A stretch of 64,000 nt of DNA from Flexivirga aerilata (GCF_013002715.1 NZ_JABENB010000001.1:1860001-1924000), one strand, 5' to 3'. Positions 45,523 to 56,038 are shown, numbered from the stretch's first letter. The notes: a model not told the origin generated them from the letters alone. Numbers and translations: made by a program.

Positions 45523-46415
45523 CGCAGAGCGGGGACTTCAGGTGTGCCGTCCAGGCCCGCCTGCGGGGTGACGACCAGGCCGGCACGGCGGCCCCGGCGC
45601 ACGGTTGGGTGCTGATCGAGCACCACGGGCCGTGGCCGTTCGGCGGCTTCGCGGAGTTGCCGATCGACCCCTCGATCGTGCAGCCGGTCCGGCACGCGGC
45701 GCAGCGAATCGGCGCGCGGGTGTTGCTGATCCGGCGCTACGGGCGCCGGGCGGCGGGCGTGCCGCTGCGCTGGGCCGTGCTGCGCTACGACGCCGCCGGC
45801 AACCACAGCCAGCAGTGGGGCACGTGGACCACCGACGAGGACCTGCTGCAGATCGTGCCGGGGACCGAGGCACCGGGACGCACCGACCTGCCGCCGGTCT
45901 TCCTGGTCTGCACACACGGTGTGCACGACGCGTGTTGCGCGATCCGAGGGCGGCCGGTGGCGGCAGCGCTCACCGAGGTGTGGCCCGAAAACACCTGGGA
46001 ATGCAGCCATGTCGGCGGTGACCGGTTTGCGGCGAACCTGCTGGTGCTGCCGTCCGGCGTCTACTTCGGCGAGGTCGAGCCGGCCGAGGCGGTCGAGGTC
46101 GTCCGCGACCTGCTGCACGGGCGGGTGTCCGCCTCCCACCTGCGCGGGTATGCCGACCTGAACCCGCCGGCCCAGGTGGCGGTGATCGAGGTGCTGCGTC
46201 GCTTCGGTCCCGCGGGCCGGCACGCCATACGGGTGGAGAAGGCCGTGCGTGCGGGGGAGCGGTGGCGGGTCCTGCTGGCCTGTGCGCCGCCGCTGCCGCC
46301 GCGGATCGAGGTCGAACTGCAGGCCCACCAGCTGCCGGAGGCGAAACTCACCTGCCGGGCGCCGATGCCGACGCAGGCGGTCGGTTTCGCGCTCGTGGAG
46401 CTGCGGGCGGGATGA
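45519..46415 (+). CDS. Sucrase/ferredoxin-like (Apd1-type) family protein
   Basis: 298 residues with a thioredoxin-like ferredoxin fold. VFLVCTHGVHDACCAIRGRPVA and ECSHVGGDRFAANLLVLP carry the Cys and His positions that hold the [2Fe-2S] cluster in Apd1-type proteins. A GTG start overlaps the oxygenase stop (GTGA). In this position it could be the electron donor that keeps the oxygenase iron reduced, which is inference. A bidirectional terminator follows. Confidence 0.85.
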   Translation: MTQSGDFRCAVQARLRGDDQAGTAAPAHGWVLIEHHGPWPFGGFAELPIDPSIVQPVRHAAQRIGARVLLIRRYGRRAAGVPLRWAVLRYDAAGNHSQQWGTWTTDEDLLQIVPGTEAPGRTDLPPVFLVCTHGVHDACCAIRGRPVAAALTEVWPENTWECSHVGGDRFAANLLVLPSGVYFGEVEPAEAVEVVRDLLHGRVSASHLRGYADLNPPAQVAVIEVLRRFGPAGRHAIRVEKAVRAGERWRVLLACAPPLPPRIEVELQAHQLPEAKLTCRAPMPTQAVGFALVELRAG

Positions 46416-46416
46416 C

Positions 46417-46450
46417 GAAAAGGCCCGGCCGTCCGACGACGACCGGGCCT
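46417..46450. terminator. Bidirectional terminator between the oxygenase operon and tRNA-His
   Basis: AGGCCCGG pairs with CCGGGCCT. On the minus strand the stem is followed by TTTT (the AAAA at 46418-46421), so it terminates tRNA-His transcripts. It can also stop the convergent plus-strand operon. Confidence 0.8.
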
Positions 46451-46458
46451 CATCCCGG

Positions 46459-46532
46459 GGTGAGTGACGGGGCTTGAACCCGCGACATCCGCGACCACAA
46501 CGCGACGCTCTACCAGCTGAGCTACACCCACC
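46459..46532 (-). tRNA. tRNA-His (anticodon GTG)
   Basis: Minus strand: acceptor GTGGGTG/CACTCAC preceded by an encoded G at -1 opposite C73, the identity element of tRNA-His. Anticodon stem TCGCG/CGCGG encloses TTGTGGT (anticodon GTG). T arm GCGGG TTCAAGC CCCGT. Confidence 0.96.
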
Positions 46533-46624
46533 ATGGCTGCCTCTGGCGGGAGGCAACGCCGACTATCGTACCTGCTCCGAAGGGGTGGTCGTGACCACCA
46601 CCGGGGCGGGGACGTGGCGGCGGT

Positions 46625-47239
46625 CTACTCGCCGCTGTACTTCTCGGCGATCTTCTTGGCCTGCTTCGAATCCGGGCCGGGCGGCGGCACGAAGACCGCC
46701 TCGCGGTAGTAGCGCAGCTCCTCGATGGACTCCCGGATGTCGGCGAGCGCCCGGTGGCCGCCGTTCTTCTCCGGGGCGTTGAAGTAGGCACGCGGGAACC
46801 AGCGGCGGGACAGCTCCTTGATGGAGGAGACGTCGATGATGCGGTAGTGCAGGTGCGCCTCGAGCTCCGGCATGTCGCGGGCCAGGAAGCCGCGATCGGT
46901 GGCGACGGTGTTGCCGCCGAGCGGCCAGCGGCCCTCGTCCGGGGCGAACTCCCGGATGTAGTCCAGCACCTGCTGCTGCGCCTCCTCCATCGTGACGCCG
47001 TGTGAAAGCTCTTCCAGCAGACCGCTTTTGGTGTGCATGTCGCGCACGAAGTCGTTCATCTGCTCCAGCGCCCCGTCGGACGGTTTGATGATCACGTCGA
47101 CGCCGTCGCCCAGCTGGTTCAGGTCGAAGTCGGTGACCAGCGCGGCGACCTCGATCAGCGCGTCGTCGGTCAGGCTCAACCCGGTCATCTCACAGTCGAT
47201 CCAGACGATGCGGTCGCTGCGTGCCTTGTCCTCACTCAC
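46625..47239 (-). CDS. orn: Oligoribonuclease
   Basis: DEDDh 3'-5' exonuclease that degrades short RNAs and linear di-nucleotides such as pGpG. 204 residues. Acidic residues in VWIDCEMTGL (DxE), FVRDMHTKSGL and HRALADIRESIEELRYYR (with the catalytic His) are present. The GTG at 47239 starts the conserved region; longer frames upstream are unsupported. tRNA-His lies downstream on the same strand. Confidence 0.95.
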   Translation of the reverse strand: MSEDKARSDRIVWIDCEMTGLSLTDDALIEVAALVTDFDLNQLGDGVDVIIKPSDGALEQMNDFVRDMHTKSGLLEELSHGVTMEEAQQQVLDYIREFAPDEGRWPLGGNTVATDRGFLARDMPELEAHLHYRIIDVSSIKELSRRWFPRAYFNAPEKNGGHRALADIRESIEELRYYREAVFVPPPGPDSKQAKKIAEKYSGE

Positions 47240-47315
47240 CCGCTCACTGTAGGGGTTTGTTCGCGATGCGGAGCACCGTGCAGGCCCGCGGCTGCCGTCA
47301 TACAGTGCCGTGGTG

Positions 47316-48488
47316 ATGCCGACCATGCAGCCCCGAGCGGACCGTCGCCCGCTGCTGCGCAAATGGCTGTATGGCGCACTCGGCGCTCTCGTGTTCGGCT
47401 TCGGCGGTGTGGCGATGCTCACCCTGATCGGCATCCAATCGGGCGTCACGGCAACGGTTTTGGGCTTCGTCCTGTCGCTGATCGTCGTCGGCGTCGTCGT
47501 GCCGGTGTTTCTCTGGCTGGACCGTTTCGAGCGCGAACCACCGTGGATGCTTGTCTTCGCGTTCCTGTGGGGCGCGTGCATCGCGACCCTGGGCGCGGCG
47601 ATCCTCAACGACGTCGGCTCCTACCTGATCGACCCGTTGCGCGACCAGCAACCCGGCGTCGCGGTGTGGGTTGCGCCGGTCGTGGAGGAGTCGATGAAGG
47701 GCCTCGGCCCGTTGATCCTCCTGCTGCTGCGGCGGCGGGAGATCGACGGCGTCGTCGACGGGATGGTCTACGCCGGCCTGACCGCCGCGGGGTTCGCCGC
47801 GGTCGAGGACATCGTGTATCTCGCTGCGGGATATGCCGATTCGGGCGACAAGGGACTGGTCGCCACCTTCATCGTGCGCGTGCTGATGAGCCCGTTCGCG
47901 CACCCGATGTTCACGATCTGCACCGGCATCGGGATCGGCATCGCCGCCACGACCCCGCACCGGTGGCTGCGGTTCGTCGCACCAGTGGTCGGCTGGTGCT
48001 GTGCGGTCGCGTTGCACACCGTCTGGAACCTCGGCGCGGTCCTCTCCCAGAACGGCTGGCTGATCTTCTACATCGCGCTCCAACTGCCGCTCTTCCTCGG
48101 CTTCCTCGCGCTGATCGTGCTCGCGCGGCGGCACGAGGCCCGGACGATCGCGGTCGAACTCGGCCGCTACGTCGGTCCCGGGCTGTTGTCCCCGCAGGAG
48201 GTGACGATGCTCGCGTCGGTGAAGGAGCGGCGCTACGCGGTCGCCTGGGCCGAGCGGCACGGCGGCAAGCGGGCGCAGCGCGAGATGCGCGAATTCCAGG
48301 AGGCCGGCAGCGAACTCGCGATGATCCGCGCCCGGCTCGACCGCGGCCAGACCGACCCCAAGACGGTGCAGGCCGAGCACGAGCTGCTGCAGCTGGTCGG
48401 CCGGCGTCGCGCACAGTTCCTCGGCACGGCGCTCTACCGCTACTACGACGACAGCGGGATCACCCGCGGCGGGGAGCAGCCGGTATGA
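47316..48488 (+). CDS. PrsW-family intramembrane metalloprotease
   Basis: 390 residues with about eight membrane helices in the first 270 and a soluble charged C-terminal domain. PrsW hallmark residues are seen: EESMKGLGPL (EExxK), then GLTAAGFAAVEDIVYL (FxxxE) and SPFAHPMFT/ALHTVWN His positions. PrsW site-1 proteases cut anti-sigma factors in Bacillus. The actinobacterial targets are unknown. ATG at 47316 is preferred among three adjacent possible starts. Confidence 0.88.
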   Translation: MPTMQPRADRRPLLRKWLYGALGALVFGFGGVAMLTLIGIQSGVTATVLGFVLSLIVVGVVVPVFLWLDRFEREPPWMLVFAFLWGACIATLGAAILNDVGSYLIDPLRDQQPGVAVWVAPVVEESMKGLGPLILLLLRRREIDGVVDGMVYAGLTAAGFAAVEDIVYLAAGYADSGDKGLVATFIVRVLMSPFAHPMFTICTGIGIGIAATTPHRWLRFVAPVVGWCCAVALHTVWNLGAVLSQNGWLIFYIALQLPLFLGFLALIVLARRHEARTIAVELGRYVGPGLLSPQEVTMLASVKERRYAVAWAERHGGKRAQREMREFQEAGSELAMIRARLDRGQTDPKTVQAEHELLQLVGRRRAQFLGTALYRYYDDSGITRGGEQPV

Positions 48489-48596
48489 CGGGACGCCCCG
48501 ATCTGACGACATACATCGACGGGCGCCGGGTCACCCGCGACCAGGTGCTCCAACGGTGTGGCTCCACACTTGCGCCTCCTACACTGAGGGGCGTTT

Positions 48597-48670
48597 GCCC
48601 CCGTAGCTCAGCTGGATAGAGCGTGTCACTTCTAATGACTTGGTCGCAGGTTCGAGTCCTGCCGGGGGTG
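48597..48670 (+). tRNA. tRNA-Arg (anticodon TCT)
   Basis: Acceptor GCCCCCG with CGGGGGT (one G-T pair), D arm GCTC/GAGC, anticodon stem TGTCA/TGACT with loop CTTCTAA (anticodon TCT, reading AGA), T arm GCAGG TTCGAGT CCTGC, discriminator G. The gap 48489-48801 contains this tRNA and otherwise nothing I can assign. No island follows at its 3' end. Confidence 0.96.
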
Positions 48671-48801
48671 CTTCGGGCAACACGATCTCCCGGCGATGGG
48701 TGCGGAGGCGACTGATCGGGTCGCTGCTGCCGGTGCAGCGGCCCGCCGTTTCGCGGCTGCCTCGCCGGAGTGCCAAGTTGAGTCGGGGGCGCTGACACGA
48801 A

Positions 48802-50526
48802 ATGCTGTGCCCTGTGTCCCACGACGTCGAGGGCGAACGCCTACTCACCGCGCTGCAATCGCTGCGTCGTGGCGTCGACGCGACGGCGCTCCCGCTCGAC
48901 CTGCCCGCGGTCGACCAGGCCCGGCGTGAGCGCGCCGAACTCCTCGCCCAGCTCGACGACTACATCATCCCGCGGGTCACCGCACTCGACGCACCGCTGC
49001 TGACCGTCGTCGGTGGCTCGACCGGGGCCGGAAAGTCCACCCTGGTCAACTCGCTGGTCGGCACGGTCGTCACCCGCAGCGGCGTGCTGCGCCCGACCAC
49101 CCGCGCGTCGACGCTGATCCACAACCCCGCCGACGAGCGGTGGTTCACCGGCACCCGGGTGCTGCCCGGCCTCGCCCGGCTCACCGGCGCCGCACCGGAG
49201 ACCGGCGACCCCAACACGCTGCGGCTCGTGGCGAGCACCGGCGTGCCCCAGGGCCTCGCACTGCTCGACGCGCCCGACATCGACTCCGTGGTGTCCGCCA
49301 ACCGCGACCTGGCCCGGCAGCTGCTGTCCGCCGCCGACCTGTGGATGTTCGTCACCACCGCGGTCCGCTATGCCGACGCCGTCCCCTGGGACCTACTGCA
49401 GCAGGCGATACGCCGCGGCACGTCCGTCGCGGTCGTCCTCGACCGGGTGCCGCTCGACGCGATGGAGGAGGTGCGCGCCGACCTCGCCGGGATGTTGATG
49501 GAGCAGGGGCTCGGCCAGTCGCCGGTGTTCGCGATCGCGGAGTCGTCGCTCACCGAGGACGGACTGCTCCCGCCGAACGAGGTCGAGCGGATCAACGGCT
49601 GGCTGCGCTCGCTCGCGGCCGACGCTCACGCGCGCAGCATCGTCATACGACGCACCCTGCAGGGAGCGCTCGACTCACTCGACGGCCGGGCACGGGCGCT
49701 CGGCAACGCCGCGCAGGAGCAGACCGACGCACGCGGCGCGCTGCACACCGCCGCACTCGACGGCTACGCGTCGGCGCGAGCCGGCGTCGAGGAGGGCATG
49801 CGCGACGGGTCCCTGTTGCGCGGCGAGGTGCTGGCCCGGTGGCAGGAGTTCGTCGGCACCGGCGAGCTCTTCCGGCAGCTGGAGGCCGGGGTCGGGCGCA
49901 TGCGGGACCGGGTGGTCTCCGTGCTGCGCGGCCGCGGTCGGCAGCAGCCCGCGAACGACCTCGGTGAGGCCCTGCAGAGCGGTGTCGCGGCCCTGCTGCA
50001 GGCGCACGGCGAGACCGCCGCAATCACCGTCAGCCGGGCCTGGCGCAGCCTGCCCGGAGGAGCCCCGATCATCGGGTCGCATGCCGAACTTGCAGAGGTG
50101 TCAACCGATTTCATCGCTCGCTCCGAGAAGCTCGTCCGTGTCTGGCAGGACGACGTGATGGAGATGGTCCGCGACGAGGCCGGCGGCAAACGCACCACCG
50201 CGCGTTTCCTCGCTTTCGGCGTCAACGGCATCTCGGTGCTGCTGATGCTCGTGGTCTTCTCCGCCACCGCCGGCCTCACCGGCGCCGAGATCGGCATCGC
50301 CGGGGGATCGGCGATCCTCGCCCAGCGGCTGCTCGAAGCGGTCTTCGGCGATCAGGCGGTCCGCTCGCTCGCCGCCCGCGCGCGCACCCGGCTCCTCGAG
50401 CTCACCGACGAGCTGTATGGCGCCGAGCGCGCCCGATTCGAGGACGTGCTCGAGCAGGCAGCGCCCGCCGGCGAATCGCCGGCAGCGCTCACGCGTGCCA
50501 TCTCCGACGTACAGGCGTCACGATGA
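48802..50526 (+). CDS. Dynamin-like GTPase, first of a pair
   Basis: 574 residues. GTPase motifs: P-loop VVGGSTGAGKST near residue 68, switch Thr in LRPTTRAS, G3 LLDAPDID. The G4 position reads VVLDRVPLD rather than N/TKxD, so nucleotide specificity is uncertain. A helical stalk (about 280-440) and a hydrophobic segment (about 470-510) suggest membrane interaction. Bacterial dynamin pairs such as Streptomyces DynA/DynB or mycobacterial IniA/IniC act in membrane remodelling. A second copy starts 55 bases downstream. Start could also be GTG at 48814. Confidence 0.85.
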   Translation: MLCPVSHDVEGERLLTALQSLRRGVDATALPLDLPAVDQARRERAELLAQLDDYIIPRVTALDAPLLTVVGGSTGAGKSTLVNSLVGTVVTRSGVLRPTTRASTLIHNPADERWFTGTRVLPGLARLTGAAPETGDPNTLRLVASTGVPQGLALLDAPDIDSVVSANRDLARQLLSAADLWMFVTTAVRYADAVPWDLLQQAIRRGTSVAVVLDRVPLDAMEEVRADLAGMLMEQGLGQSPVFAIAESSLTEDGLLPPNEVERINGWLRSLAADAHARSIVIRRTLQGALDSLDGRARALGNAAQEQTDARGALHTAALDGYASARAGVEEGMRDGSLLRGEVLARWQEFVGTGELFRQLEAGVGRMRDRVVSVLRGRGRQQPANDLGEALQSGVAALLQAHGETAAITVSRAWRSLPGGAPIIGSHAELAEVSTDFIARSEKLVRVWQDDVMEMVRDEAGGKRTTARFLAFGVNGISVLLMLVVFSATAGLTGAEIGIAGGSAILAQRLLEAVFGDQAVRSLAARARTRLLELTDELYGAERARFEDVLEQAAPAGESPAALTRAISDVQASR

Positions 50527-50581
50527 TCACCCCCCAAAGTTCTCCGCTCGTGCCTCGCTCCGATACTTTGCGGGGACCCCG

Positions 50582-52234
50582 ATGAGCAACTTCTTCCGCC
50601 GCGACGACACGGCCACCGCCGACAGGGCGGTGTCCCGCGCCGAGCTGACCTCCCGCGGCGAGGCCCTCGCCGAAGCATTGCGCAGCGGCGCCGGGCGGCT
50701 GCCCGCGGACCAGGTCGCGCAGACCGAGGAGCTGCTGCGCAAGGTCGACTCGCGCACCTCGATCGCGGGCTCGCGCACGGTCGTCGTGCTCGCCGGGGCG
50801 ACCGGCAGCGGCAAGTCGAGCCTGTTCAACGCCCTTGTGGCAGAACCTGTTTCGCGCATCGGCGCTCGCCGTCCGACGACCTCCGTGCCCAGTGCCGCGA
50901 TCTGGGGCGACGAACCGAGCGGCGAACTGCTCGACTGGCTCAAGGTCGGCGCGCGCCACCAGGTGCCGCCGACGGCGCGTCGCGCCGAGTCGCTCGACGG
51001 CCTCGTCCTGCTCGACCTGCCCGACTTCGACTCGCGGGTGGCCGCGCACCGCGCCGAGGCCGACCGGGTCATCGGGCTCGCCGACGTCTTCATCTGGGTC
51101 ACCGACCCGCAGAAGTATGCCGACGCCGTCCTGCACGACGACTACCTCAAGCGGCTGGCCGGCCACAACACCGTCACCCTCGTGGTGCTCAACCAGATCG
51201 ACCGGCTCACCCGGCCCCAGGTCGCGGCGTGCGTCGACGACCTGCACCGGCTGCTCGCCGCCGACGGTCTGGCCGACGCGACCATCATCCCGACCTCGGC
51301 CGCCCGGGGCATCGGCGTCGACGACGTCGCGGGCACGATCGCGGCGATCGTGCAGGAGCGCAACGCGGCCGAGCAGCGGCTGCTCGCCGACCTGCGCGGT
51401 CAGGCGCGCACACTGCTCGCCGGCGTCGCACCGGATGAGCCGGCGCTGCACCGCTCGGACGACGCCAAACTGAACGAAGCGCTCGCCCGCGCAGCCGGCG
51501 TGCCCGCCGTCGTGAGCGCGGTCGAACGCGACTACCGGATGCAGTCGGTGCGGCACGGCGGATGGCCGTTCACCCGCTGGGTGCACCAGTTGCGGCCCGC
51601 GCCGTTGCGCCGGCTCGGCCTGGACAAGGTCGGCGGTATGACGCGCAGCGAGGCCAAGCGGGCGCTCGGCCGGTCCTCCATGCCGCCTCCCACGCCGGCC
51701 GCCCGTGCGGCGGTCGACCTGGCGACCCGCAAGGTCGGCCAGGCGGCTTCCGAGGGGCTTCCCGCTCCGTGGGCCGATGCCGTGCAGGACGCCGCGACGC
51801 CCAGCGACCGGCACCTGCACGACGCACTCGACCAGGCGGTGCTCGGCACCCAGCTGCGGGAGCGCACGCCGATCTGGTGGACGGTGGTGTCGGTGCTGCA
51901 GTGGATCTTCGCGGCCGCCGTCATCGTCGGGGTGCTGTGGCTGGTGCTGCTCGCCGCGCTCGGCTTCGGTCAGATCCACGTGTCCGCGCCGACCTGGATC
52001 GGCATCCCGATCCCGTTGTGGCTGGTGGTGGGCGGCGTGCTCGCCGGGCTGCTGCTGGCGCTGTTGTCGCGGTGGTTCGCCGCTCGTGGGGCGCGGCGGC
52101 GCGCGGCGCACGCCGACCGGCGGTTGCGCAAGGCGGTGGCCGGGGTTGCGGCGGAGCAGATCCACGAACCGGTGGCCCGGGTGCTGCGCGAGCACCGTCA
52201 TACCCGCGAGGCGCTGGAGTCGGCCGCGGCCTGA
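50582..52234 (+). CDS. Dynamin-like GTPase, second of a pair
   Basis: 550 residues. P-loop LAGATGSGKSS near residue 75, G2 RPTTSVP, G3 LLDLPDFDSR and a standard G4 LNQIDRL. Two membrane helices lie near the C-terminus (about 440-465 and 480-500), followed by an Arg-rich helix (ARGARRRAAHADRRLRKAV). Unlike its partner it has complete G motifs, so this may be the active GTPase of a heteromeric pair. Likely peripheral or integral at the inner membrane face. It is followed by an ssb paralogue, transcribed separately. Confidence 0.87.
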   Translation: MSNFFRRDDTATADRAVSRAELTSRGEALAEALRSGAGRLPADQVAQTEELLRKVDSRTSIAGSRTVVVLAGATGSGKSSLFNALVAEPVSRIGARRPTTSVPSAAIWGDEPSGELLDWLKVGARHQVPPTARRAESLDGLVLLDLPDFDSRVAAHRAEADRVIGLADVFIWVTDPQKYADAVLHDDYLKRLAGHNTVTLVVLNQIDRLTRPQVAACVDDLHRLLAADGLADATIIPTSAARGIGVDDVAGTIAAIVQERNAAEQRLLADLRGQARTLLAGVAPDEPALHRSDDAKLNEALARAAGVPAVVSAVERDYRMQSVRHGGWPFTRWVHQLRPAPLRRLGLDKVGGMTRSEAKRALGRSSMPPPTPAARAAVDLATRKVGQAASEGLPAPWADAVQDAATPSDRHLHDALDQAVLGTQLRERTPIWWTVVSVLQWIFAAAVIVGVLWLVLLAALGFGQIHVSAPTWIGIPIPLWLVVGGVLAGLLLALLSRWFAARGARRRAAHADRRLRKAVAGVAAEQIHEPVARVLREHRHTREALESAAA

Positions 52235-52370
52235 GCCGGCGTCCACATCCCCGGCCCGGCGGCGCGGTCGTCCACAGTCGGACCGATCGGTGCTGTCACC
52301 GGGACCGGCGGCGGGTCGAGTGTTGGGGCAGGTGACCGCCCGGTCGCCGCACCGATGCAAAGGACCCGTC

Positions 52371-53015
52371 ATGAACGAAACCACCGTCACCATCCACGGC
52401 AACCTGGTCGCCGACCCCGAGCGCCGCAGCGGGCGCACCGGCGACTTCACCACCTTCCGGGTCGCGGTCAACGAGCGCTGGTACGACAAGAAGACCCAGG
52501 CGTATGTCGACGGCCCCAGCTCGTTCTACAACGTGCGGGCGTTCCGGACCCTCGGCGAGCACGTGCACAAGTCGTTGCACTCCGGTGCCGCGGTGATCGT
52601 CACCGGCTTCCAGCGGATCAACCGCTGGCAGACCTCGAGCGGGGAGCCGCGCGAGACGATCGAGATCGACGCGCACAACGTCGGCCCCGACCTGAAATGG
52701 GGCATCGCCACCTTCCAGCGGGTAAGGACGCATGCCGAGGAGGCGTCCGGCTGGGGCGACCAGCGGTCCGACCGGCCGCAGTCCGACTCGAGCGACGTGT
52801 GGTCGCAGGGCGCACCCGGTGAGCAGGCCGCCGCCGTCCGGCAGGCGGCACCGGGCTGGCAGACGGGTGTGTCAGTCTCGTCCGGGCCGGCACCGGACTT
52901 CGCCACCGACGAGGCGAGCGCCCTGCAGCAATCCGTCGACGGGACAGGCGATTTCGCCGATTCGGGCACGACGGCGCAGGACGACCAGGCGCGGGTGGAG
53001 CAGCAGGCCAGTTGA
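52371..53015 (+). CDS. ssb: Single-stranded DNA-binding protein paralogue
   Basis: 214 residues. The N-terminal OB fold (about 1-115) shows ETTVTIHGNLVADPERR, FTTFRVAVNERWYDKK and VIVTGFQRINRWQ. The C-terminal half is Gln/Ser/Asp-rich and ends QQAS without the acidic DDDIPF-type tip that recruits repair partners in primary SSBs. This and its location away from rpsF/rplI suggest an accessory SsbB-type paralogue. ATG at 52371; longer upstream frames are spurious. Confidence 0.88.
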   Translation: MNETTVTIHGNLVADPERRSGRTGDFTTFRVAVNERWYDKKTQAYVDGPSSFYNVRAFRTLGEHVHKSLHSGAAVIVTGFQRINRWQTSSGEPRETIEIDAHNVGPDLKWGIATFQRVRTHAEEASGWGDQRSDRPQSDSSDVWSQGAPGEQAAAVRQAAPGWQTGVSVSSGPAPDFATDEASALQQSVDGTGDFADSGTTAQDDQARVEQQAS

Positions 53016-53090
53016 CGGGCGCGCTCACCGGCAGCGCGTCCGCCGGGCGCGATTTCGGGGGCGTGGCCCGGCCCCGATAGCCTGACGGTC

Positions 53091-54773
<1,683 letters not shown>

Positions 54774-54808
54774 CCCGCGACTGGTCGGCCCACAATCGAG
54801 CCCTCGTG

Positions 54809-54884
54809 GATCGAGCGGCCCAGTTACGCATCGAGAGGCACACGAATACGTGTGCCTCTCGATGCGTAGGTGGGCCTGTCGATC
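54809..54884. repeat. 76-base palindrome between convergent ettA and VOC genes
   Basis: The central stem is a perfect 19 bp: ACGCATCGAGAGGCACACG pairs with CGTGTGCCTCTCGATGCGT around AATA. Further out GGCCCA pairs with TGGGCC and GATCGA with TCGATC, separated by small symmetric internal loops. The right end touches the stop of the minus-strand gene. It probably terminates both transcripts although no T-run is present. Confidence 0.9.
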
Positions 54885-55296
54885 AGCCGGGCTGGTCGCC
54901 CTGGGCGCGTTCGCGGTCGGCGACCTCGGCGTCCGACATCAGGACGCAGAACTCGTTGCCTTCCGGATCGGCCAGCACCGCCCAGCCGCTGTCGGGCCGG
55001 CGACGATCGTCATACATGGTCGCGCCGAGAGCGAGGATGCGGTCGACCTCCTCGTCGCGGGTGCGGTCGGTCGGGCGCAGACAGACGTGCATCCGGTTCT
55101 TGACCGTCTTGCCCTCGGGCACCTTGAGGAACAACAGGTAGGTGTCGTTCGGCCCGGCGAGCCCGGCCTCGTCGTCACCCGGCTGCGGCGGGTCGTCGGT
55201 CTCGAGGTGGTAGTCGCCCAGCACCTTGCTCCACCAGAGCGTCTGGGCGTAGGGGTCGGCGGCGTCGATGCAGAAGTTGGCAGCGCGTGAGGTCAT
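54883..55296 (-). CDS. Glyoxalase/VOC-fold protein
   Basis: 137 residues forming two VOC modules. Landmarks are FCIDAADPYAQTLWWSKVLG at the N-terminus, LLFLKVPEGKTVKNRMHVCL and WAVLADPEGNEFCVL at the C-terminus. The actinobacterial VOC proteins of this type (often labelled glyoxalase or bleomycin-resistance-like) have no assigned substrate. It follows the GNAT gene on the minus strand after 123 bases. Confidence 0.88.
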   Translation of the reverse strand: MTSRAANFCIDAADPYAQTLWWSKVLGDYHLETDDPPQPGDDEAGLAGPNDTYLLFLKVPEGKTVKNRMHVCLRPTDRTRDEEVDRILALGATMYDDRRRPDSGWAVLADPEGNEFCVLMSDAEVADRERAQGDQPG

Positions 55297-55419
55297 GACC
55301 TCATCGTGCTGCGACCCACCGACACCGGCAACGCGATTTCGCGCGCTCTCGCGGGCGACCGTCGTCGCAACGGCGCGGTGGCCGCTCGCGGGCGGCGTCG
55401 GTCGTGGCGGGTGCGCCCG

Positions 55420-56022
55420 TCAGACCCGGTGCCGCAGACGGTGCTCGAGGTTGGCGCGGACCGTCGGCCACTCGTGCCGCAGGATCGAGAACAACACCGC
55501 GTCGAGAAGCGCTCCGTTGCGGTGCCGCTTGTTGCTGCGCAGGACGCCGTCCTGCTTGGCGCCGAGCCGGGCAATCGCCTCCCGGGACTGCGTGTTGACC
55601 CACTGGGTGCGCAATCCAACGCATTCGCAGCCGAGTTCGTCGAATGCGTGCGTGAGGAGCAGCAGCTTCGACTCGGGGTTGGTGCCGGTGCCGTGCGCGG
55701 ACGCGGCGTTCCAGGTGTAGCCGATCTCGAGCCGTGGCACCTCCGGGTCGATGTCGTAGAAGGTGGTCATCCCGATGACCCGGTCGTCGGACTGGCGGAT
55801 CGCGGTGAACGGCAGCATCTCGCCCCTCGCCTGCAACTCGAGGCGACGCTCGATCTCGGCGCCCATGTCCTCCGGCCGCGGCACCGAGGTGTACCACCGG
55901 TCCCACACGTCACCGTCGCGGATCGCCTCGACCAGGCCGTCGTGGTGGTCGGGCGAGAGCGGCGCGAGGCGCACGAGTGTGCCGGTGAGCGTGACCGGTC
56001 GCAGGGGAGTCGGCATCGTCAT
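55420..56022 (-). CDS. GNAT-family N-acetyltransferase (RimJ/RimL-like)
   Basis: 200 residues. VTLTGTLVRLAPLSPDHHDGL is the typical start of the RimJ-like group. RLEIGYTWNAASAHGTGTNPESK forms the acetyl-CoA site, and QWVNTQSREAIARLGAKQDG the C-terminal motif. Likely acetylates a protein N-terminus or small amine. It is divergent from the MocR-like regulator and shares a 76-base promoter region that holds an inverted repeat, so it may be that regulator's target. Alternative ATG at 56016. Confidence 0.87.
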   Translation of the reverse strand: MTMPTPLRPVTLTGTLVRLAPLSPDHHDGLVEAIRDGDVWDRWYTSVPRPEDMGAEIERRLELQARGEMLPFTAIRQSDDRVIGMTTFYDIDPEVPRLEIGYTWNAASAHGTGTNPESKLLLLTHAFDELGCECVGLRTQWVNTQSREAIARLGAKQDGVLRSNKRHRNGALLDAVLFSILRHEWPTVRANLEHRLRHRV

Positions 56023-56038
56023 ACGGCGATCAGAGCAG

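Noticed and set aside
48485..48619. Small frame MTGRPDLTTYIDG onward after the PrsW gene
   Set aside because: It has no ribosome site and runs into the tRNA-Arg gene. Two features cannot share that sequence in this way, so it is treated as chance.
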